Origin: Nocardia sp. XZ_19_385
Lineage (GTDB): Bacteria; Actinomycetota; Actinomycetes; Mycobacteriales; Mycobacteriaceae
Assembly: GCF_015355755.1 (NCBI RefSeq)
Contig: NZ_JACVEE010000002.1
Coordinates: 1,054,001 to 1,118,000 of the forward strand
DNA: 64,000 nt
Reading direction: 5' to 3'
The translations under genes and the position numbers were made by a program. The notes beneath the pieces are model-generated. The model was not told where the DNA came from, made no database searches, and saw only the letters and a list, made by a program, of their open reading frames with translations. Below, in pieces: positions 59,378 to 64,000 of this stretch; position 1 is the first letter of the stretch; each line of letters starts with the position of its first letter.

Positions 59378-61132
59378 GTGCGGGACATGTCGGGGGTAGG
59401 GACCATACTTGCCTACGTGTATTCGGGCATCGATGACCGCGACGGTCGCAACAACGACGCTTCGGCCGAGGATCGGCCGGTCGGCATCGGTGCGTCCGCC
59501 ACTGGAATTCCGGTCGCTTATATCGATGCGCGGGCGCTGATCGGGTGCCGTCATCGGCTGCATCTGGATGCCGCTTTTCCGCGTGAGATGAGCGGCGTGG
59601 TGGAGGATCCGGGCGTGCGTCAGCGCCGCGAGGCCGCCGCCGCGCACCGCCTGCGGGTGCGTGACGCCTTGATCGCCGCCGACCCGGACAGCTGGGTCGT
59701 CATCGATCCCACGCTCACCGCCCGCGCCCGCGCCGAAGCCACCATGGCCGCGTGTGCGGCTGCGACACACCATATTTGGGGCGGCCTGCTACCACAGGAA
59801 TCCGACACCGGCAGACGTGGCGGCGCGGAAATCCTGCTCCGCGATCTGGACCGCGGCGGCTACATCCCGGTCATCGTGGTCAACCACAAGGTCACCGACC
59901 CGCGCCGACCCGAGCCCGCCGACTTCCACCCGACCACCTCCGATCCGTACGAGTGGAATCCGAAACCGGATCCGACGCGCAAGTTGCGCCAGCAGCCGCG
60001 CGATCAGCAGCGCCTCGCGCATCTGTATCGCATGCTGCAGCGCCACGGTCTGGCCAGCCCGGCGCTGGTCGGTGGCGTCATCGGGTATCACCTCGACCGG
60101 ATCCTGGTGCACGACATCGGCCCGCTCCTCGACGATTACGACCACCGGTACGCCGACCGCATCGCGGTGGTGCGCGGGGAACTGCCGACGATTCCGTCGA
60201 AGGTCCCCGAGTGCCGGCAGTGCCCGTGGTGGAACCGCGCCGCGCCGGGCCTGAGCAGCTGCGCCGACTGGCTGGCCGAGCATCGCGATGTCAGTCTGGT
60301 CGCACCGGGCTCGCGCGCGGATGTGCTGCGCGGGCACGGCGTGGAGACCATCGACGATCTGGCCGGCTGGACCGGTGAGGATCCCGACGACTGGCAGCAC
60401 GGCCCGTTCGACGAGGCCGTGGTCACCGCCCGCGCCTGGATCGCGAACGCGCCGCTGGTGCGCCGCGTCGACCGGGTGTGGGTCAAGCGCGCCGACGTCG
60501 AGGTGGATGTCGACCTGGAGAGCTACCAGGAGTACGGCGCCTACCTGTGGGGCACGCTGCTGGACGGGGTGTATCGCCCGTTCATGACCTGGGATCCGCT
60601 GCCCACCGAGGACGAGGGCCGCTCCTTCGCCGAGTTCTGGACCTGGCTCATGCAGGTGCGCGCCGAGGCCGCCCTGGCCGGGAAATCCTTTGCCGCCTAC
60701 TGCTATTCACGGACCGCCGAGGACAAGTGGCTCTACGAGTCGGCGCGCCGGTTCGCGGGGCAGCCGGGCGTGCCGACGGTCGATCAGATCCGCGCGTTCG
60801 TCGACGGCCCCGAGTGGGTGGACATGTTCCAGGCCGTCTCGGACCAGTTCATCTGCCCGGCCGGCAAGGGCCTGAAGAAGATCGCCCCGGTGGCGGGCTT
60901 CTCCTGGCGGGATCCGGAGGCCGGTGGCGAGGCGTCGATGAGCTGGTATCGCCTGGCGGTCGGCTACGACGCCGACCCGGATATGTCGCAGCGCACCCGG
61001 TTGCTCGAGTACAACGAGGACGACGTCCGCGCCACCATGGTGCTGCGCGAATGGATGTGCCCGAAGGTGCCGACGGCGCACAGCGCGGACGTGGAAGTGC
61101 CTGGCCTCGAAGATTTCACGGCCCGTGTTTAA
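59378..61132 (+). CDS. TM0106-family RecB-like nuclease with RNase H-like domain
   Basis: 584 residues. N-terminal RecB-like (PD-(D/E)XK) region with the metal-cysteine pattern ECRQCPWW and GLSSCADWL (about residues 275-295), an SAP/helix-hairpin-like LRGHGVETIDDLAGWTGED segment, and a C-terminal RNase_H_2/DnaQ-like domain: VEVDVDLESYQEYGAYLWG (catalytic Asp/Glu), EFWTWLMQVR, and YNEDDVRATMVLREWM (final acidic triad). This architecture defines the TM0106 family. Activity is inferred to be a DNA/RNA exonuclease, and the pathway is unknown. It is transcribed 140 bases away from the divergent DUF6474-like gene, towards htpG. Confidence 0.85.
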   Translation: MRDMSGVGTILAYVYSGIDDRDGRNNDASAEDRPVGIGASATGIPVAYIDARALIGCRHRLHLDAAFPREMSGVVEDPGVRQRREAAAAHRLRVRDALIAADPDSWVVIDPTLTARARAEATMAACAAATHHIWGGLLPQESDTGRRGGAEILLRDLDRGGYIPVIVVNHKVTDPRRPEPADFHPTTSDPYEWNPKPDPTRKLRQQPRDQQRLAHLYRMLQRHGLASPALVGGVIGYHLDRILVHDIGPLLDDYDHRYADRIAVVRGELPTIPSKVPECRQCPWWNRAAPGLSSCADWLAEHRDVSLVAPGSRADVLRGHGVETIDDLAGWTGEDPDDWQHGPFDEAVVTARAWIANAPLVRRVDRVWVKRADVEVDVDLESYQEYGAYLWGTLLDGVYRPFMTWDPLPTEDEGRSFAEFWTWLMQVRAEAALAGKSFAAYCYSRTAEDKWLYESARRFAGQPGVPTVDQIRAFVDGPEWVDMFQAVSDQFICPAGKGLKKIAPVAGFSWRDPEAGGEASMSWYRLAVGYDADPDMSQRTRLLEYNEDDVRATMVLREWMCPKVPTAHSADVEVPGLEDFTARV

Positions 61133-61162
61133 CCTTGAGTCGAGGACGCTAATATTTGCGGC

Positions 61163-63121
61163 GTGACAGAGCACGTCGAACAACTCGAGTTCCAGGCCGA
61201 GGCTCATCAGCTCCTGGAGCTGATGATCCACTCGATCTACTCCAACAAAGACTCGTTCCTGCGGGAGCTGATCTCGAACGCTTCCGACGCCCTGGACAAG
61301 CTGCGGCTGGAGTCCTACAAGGACAAGGACCTGCATGTCGACACCTCCGATCTGCACATCGAGCTGGAGGTCGACAAGGACGCGCGGGTCCTGACGGTCC
61401 GGGACAACGGCATCGGCATGTCCCGCGCCGAGGTCGTCGACCTGATCGGCACCCTGGCCAAGTCCGGCACCGCGGAACTGCGCAGGCAACTGAACGAAGC
61501 CAAGTCCGAGGCTGCGGCCGAGGAACTGATCGGCCAGTTCGGTATCGGCTTCTATTCGACCTTCATGGTCGCCGACAAGGTTGTCCTGACCACCCGCAAG
61601 GCGGGCGAAACCGAGGGCACCCGCTGGGAATCCGCCGCCGGCAGTTCCACTTACACCATCGAGACCGTCGAGGACGCGCCCCAGGGCACCGCGGTCACCC
61701 TGCACCTGAAGCCCGCCGACGAGGATGATCACCTCTTCGACTACACCCTGGAGTGGAAGCTCCGCGAGATCGTCAAGAAGTACTCCGACTTCATCGCCTG
61801 GCCGATCCGGATGTCGGTGGAGCGCACCGTCACCGAAGGTGAGGGCGAGGAGAAGACCGAGAAGACGGTCACCGAGGAGCAGACCCTCAACTCCATGAAG
61901 GCGCTGTGGACCCGCCCCAAGAGCGAGGTCAGCGACGAGGAGTACAAGGAGTTCTACCGCCACGTCAGCCACGGCTGGGACGATCCGCTGGAGATCATCC
62001 CGCTCAAGGCCGAGGGCACCTTCGAATACCAAGCGCTGCTGTTCATTCCGTCGCACGCCCCGTTCGATCTGTTCACCCGCGAGCACAAGCGCGGCGTGCA
62101 GCTCTACGTCAAGCGGGTGTTCATCATGGACAACTGCGAAGAGCTGATGCCGGAGTACCTGCGCTTCATCAAGGGTGTGGTGGACGCGCAGGACCTCTCG
62201 CTCAATGTCTCGCGCGAGATCCTGCAGCAGGACCGCCAGATCCAGATGATCCGCAAGCGCCTGGTCAAGAAGGTGCTCTCCACCGTCAAGGACCTGCGCA
62301 ACGCCGAGGACCAGGAGAAGTACCAGACCTTCTGGAAGGAGTTCGGCCGCGTCCTCAAGGAGGGCCTGCTGTCGGACTTCGACAACCGCGACACCATCCT
62401 GCAGGTCAGCTCGTTCGCCTCCACCCACTCCGACTCCGAGCTGACCACTCTCGCCCAGTACCTGGAGCGGATGCCCGAGGGCCAGGAGCAGATCTACTTC
62501 ATGACCGGCGAGAGCCGTCAGCAGATCGAATCCTCCCCGCACATCGAGGCTTTCAAGGCCAAGGGCCGCGAGGTGCTGATCTTGACCGACCCGGTCGACG
62601 AGATGTGGGTCAGCTCGGTCACCGAGTTCGAGGGTAAGCCGTTCCAGTCCATCGCCAAGGGCGAGGTCGACCTGGAATCCGAGGAGGAGAAGAAGGCCTC
62701 CGAGGCGCTGCGCGAACAGCAGGACAAGGACTACGCCGACGTGCTGTCCTGGCTCGGCAAGGCCCTGGACGAGAGCGTCAAGGAGGTGCGCCTGACCAAC
62801 CGGCTCACCACCTCGCCGGCCTGCCTGGTCGGGGACACCTTCGACTTCACGCCGATGCTGGAGCGGATGTACCGGGCGTCGGGTCAGATCGTGCCGGAGT
62901 CGAAGCGGATCCTGGAGTTGAATCCGACGCATCCGCTGGTGAACGGGCTCAAGGAGGCGTACTTCGCGCGCAAGGAAGACGCCGACGAGGGCAAGGTTCC
63001 CGAGCTCACCGAGACCGCCGAGTTGCTCTACGGCACCGCGGTGCTGGCCGAGGGCGGGGAACTGAAGGATCCGGCGCGCTTCGCCCATATCCTGACCGAC
63101 CGGCTCACCCGGACGCTCTGA
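61163..63121 (+). CDS. htpG: Hsp90 chaperone HtpG
   Basis: 652 residues. GHKL ATPase domain: IYSNKDSFLRELISNASDALDKL, DNGIGM, and GQFGIGFYSTFMV (N, G1 and G2 boxes). Middle domain contains WTRPKSEVSDEEYKEFYRHVSH and GVVDAQDLSLNVSREILQQ (catalytic-loop Arg). A dimerising C-terminal domain follows (TNRLTTSPACLVGD, HPLVNGLKEAYFARKE). It remodels late folding intermediates. It begins 31 bases behind the nuclease gene and is followed by a hairpin. Confidence 0.98.
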   Translation: MTEHVEQLEFQAEAHQLLELMIHSIYSNKDSFLRELISNASDALDKLRLESYKDKDLHVDTSDLHIELEVDKDARVLTVRDNGIGMSRAEVVDLIGTLAKSGTAELRRQLNEAKSEAAAEELIGQFGIGFYSTFMVADKVVLTTRKAGETEGTRWESAAGSSTYTIETVEDAPQGTAVTLHLKPADEDDHLFDYTLEWKLREIVKKYSDFIAWPIRMSVERTVTEGEGEEKTEKTVTEEQTLNSMKALWTRPKSEVSDEEYKEFYRHVSHGWDDPLEIIPLKAEGTFEYQALLFIPSHAPFDLFTREHKRGVQLYVKRVFIMDNCEELMPEYLRFIKGVVDAQDLSLNVSREILQQDRQIQMIRKRLVKKVLSTVKDLRNAEDQEKYQTFWKEFGRVLKEGLLSDFDNRDTILQVSSFASTHSDSELTTLAQYLERMPEGQEQIYFMTGESRQQIESSPHIEAFKAKGREVLILTDPVDEMWVSSVTEFEGKPFQSIAKGEVDLESEEEKKASEALREQQDKDYADVLSWLGKALDESVKEVRLTNRLTTSPACLVGDTFDFTPMLERMYRASGQIVPESKRILELNPTHPLVNGLKEAYFARKEDADEGKVPELTETAELLYGTAVLAEGGELKDPARFAHILTDRLTRTL

Positions 63122-63135
63122 GAAGTTCTGGTTAA

Positions 63136-63167
63136 CGAATGGCCGCTCCTTCGGGGGCGGCCATTCG
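63136..63167 (+). terminator. Hairpin after htpG
   Basis: 11 bp stem CGAATGGCCGC (63136-63146) with GCGGCCATTCG (63157-63167), 15 bases after the stop, no clear U-tract. Confidence 0.6.
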
Positions 63168-63331
63168 CTGTTACGGGGGTTTCAGCCGGGGTATTCACTG
63201 GTAACAGGGTTGGCCGGGTGCACGGGAAATCACAAGGCTGGCACTCTTTGGTACTTGTGTGCCAGGTGATGTCTAGTTCATTCTCTGACTCCAACAGTTG
63301 TGGAAGTCGATGCCAGAAGAACGGAGGCATC

Positions 63332-63859
63332 ATGCGGACCAGTGGACCGATCGGCATCACGCCGTTTCAAGCGCAGGGTTCCTTGCGGGGGTTCGTCATT
63401 TCCGGGCGCTGGCCCGATACCACCAAGGAATGGGCTCAGGTGCTGGTGCTCGCCGTGCGGGTCGCGACGCTACCCGGGTTGTTGACCACGTCGACTGTTT
63501 TCGGTGTCCGGGAGGAACTGCCCGATGATCCGGCGCCCGACATGGTCGGCCTGGTGCTGGCCGAGGGGCCGGTGCTGGGCGAGCGGGCCGTGGAGCCCGG
63601 AAGGTTTGCCGAGCATGTGCCACCGGCCCTGTTGATGCTCCATCCGCCCTCCGAAACCCGGCCTACCTTGCCGGAATGCGCGGGCGCCGCCTCGGGTTGT
63701 GTGCTGCTGCCCGGAGTGCCGTATCTGGGTCTGGAGCATCGCGCGGCATGGGTCGAGGCGGAATCGGACGGGACCATTACTTCCCTGGTCAGCCGGGTCG
63801 GACTGGACCCGATCAGCGATCCCGACACCGCGGTTCTGGCTATGCTGCTGGCCGCGTGA
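63332..63859 (+). CDS. Hypothetical protein, unrecognised family
   Basis: 175 residues from ATG 63332 with GGAGG 6 bases upstream. No signal peptide or membrane helix. Sequence is hydrophobic-acidic with blocks SLRGFVISGRWPDTTKEWAQVL, VRVATLPGLLTTSTVFGVREEL, ALLMLHPPSETRPTLPECAG and CVLLPGVPYLGLEHRAAWVEAESDG. Two lone cysteines are present. An upstream in-frame start at 63218 lacks a ribosome site. It looks like a small globular actinobacterial protein. The alternating pattern LLMLHPP and VLLPGVPYL suggests a beta-rich fold. I cannot assign a function. It lies 210 bases after htpG and 90 bases before an outward-facing promoter. Confidence 0.6.
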   Translation: MRTSGPIGITPFQAQGSLRGFVISGRWPDTTKEWAQVLVLAVRVATLPGLLTTSTVFGVREELPDDPAPDMVGLVLAEGPVLGERAVEPGRFAEHVPPALLMLHPPSETRPTLPECAGAASGCVLLPGVPYLGLEHRAAWVEAESDGTITSLVSRVGLDPISDPDTAVLAMLLAA

Positions 63860-63949
63860 GCGTGCCCTCCGATCCCGGTACGGGTACCCGAAACTTTGCG
63901 CGTCGGACCCCAAACTTATTGTGCGCATTGCGATTTCGATAACAGGAAC

Positions 63950-63978
63950 TTGGCAACCGGAGGGCATCCGGGTAGAGT
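63950..63978 (+). promoter_or_regulatory. Sigma-70 (SigA-like) promoter pointing out of the window
   Basis: TTGGCA (63950-63955) and TAGAGT (63973-63978) with exactly 17 bases between. A purine-rich GAAGGGGAG follows at the window end, so a gene probably starts just beyond base 64000. Confidence 0.55.
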
Positions 63979-64000
63979 CGGCTGCAGCGAAGGGGAGTAG

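Noticed and set aside
60707..63088. 793-codon minus-strand frame opposite htpG
   Set aside because: Antisense shadow of htpG with no recognisable domain.

Overview
This window is a high-GC actinobacterial chromosome segment, most likely from Nocardia or a close mycolate-containing relative. It opens inside the 3' end of gyrA and then follows the mycobacterial origin-proximal gene order: DUF3566 protein, tRNA-Ile, tRNA-Ala, ppiA, PH-domain protein, crgA, trpG/pabA, pknB, pknA, pbpA, rodA, pstP, fhaB, fhaA, tRNA-Leu. The chromosomal origin is therefore probably only a few kb upstream of base 1. Cutinase, LysX, the RodA/PbpA/PknAB block and KstR-like operator sites all fit Mycobacteriales. No phage, transposase, CRISPR array or rRNA gene was seen.

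Layout. 1-2.5 kb: gyrA end, DUF3566 protein, two tRNAs flanking a 35-codon DLW-39-type gene. 2.5-7.8 kb: accessory block (hemerythrin, small secreted protein, DUF1275 membrane protein, short acyl-CoA dehydrogenase-like protein, DrrAB-type ABC exporter, and a one-TM protein in the place of mycobacterial cwsA). 7.9-12.6 kb: cyclophilin, rhomboid protease, PH-domain protein, CrgA, glutamine amidotransferase, a RibD-like reductase and deaminase as separate genes, CBS protein. 12.7-22.7 kb: the Ser/Thr kinase, phosphatase and cell-wall elongation operon on the minus strand. 22.9-29 kb: tRNA-Leu, a beheaded alpha/beta hydrolase, a divergent Old Yellow Enzyme/SDR pair with KstR-like boxes, methyltransferase, secreted beta-propeller-like protein, then a 1.1 kb gene-free stretch rich in DnaA-box-like motifs. 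29-36.2 kb: SpoIIM/RDD and MoxR-DUF58-DUF4129 membrane cluster interrupted by a secreted lipase. 36.3-40.6 kb: TetR/MFS pair with two operators, three copies of a palindromic repeat, DUF4407 protein. 41.2-47.6 kb: gltBD. 47.9-55.9 kb: cutinase, secreted and small membrane proteins, phosphatase, lysX, S4 protein, rraA, DUF5313-like and SRPBCC proteins. 55.9-59.2 kb: copper-type operon (membrane protein, YcnI, CopC, CopD) and a DUF6474-like protein. 59.4-63.9 kb: RecB/RNase H-like nuclease, htpG and an unrecognised protein.

How it works together. The central block couples septal/polar wall synthesis (PbpA, RodA, CrgA) to PASTA-kinase signalling (PknA, PknB), its phosphatase (PstP) and phospho-threonine readers (FhaA, FhaB). 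Most gene junctions in it overlap by 1-4 bases, so it is probably co-transcribed from fhaB or fhaA downward. gltBD supplies glutamate. LysX and the MoxR cluster act at the envelope, and the copper operon handles periplasmic copper.

The most interesting unexplained signals are non-coding: two near-perfect parS (ParB) sites, DnaA-box clusters including one in the loop of a palindrome, KstR-like operators at four places, a two-copy hairpin repeat whose stems covary around a constant core, and a three-copy palindromic repeat downstream of the MFS gene. I found no convincing new multi-gene system.
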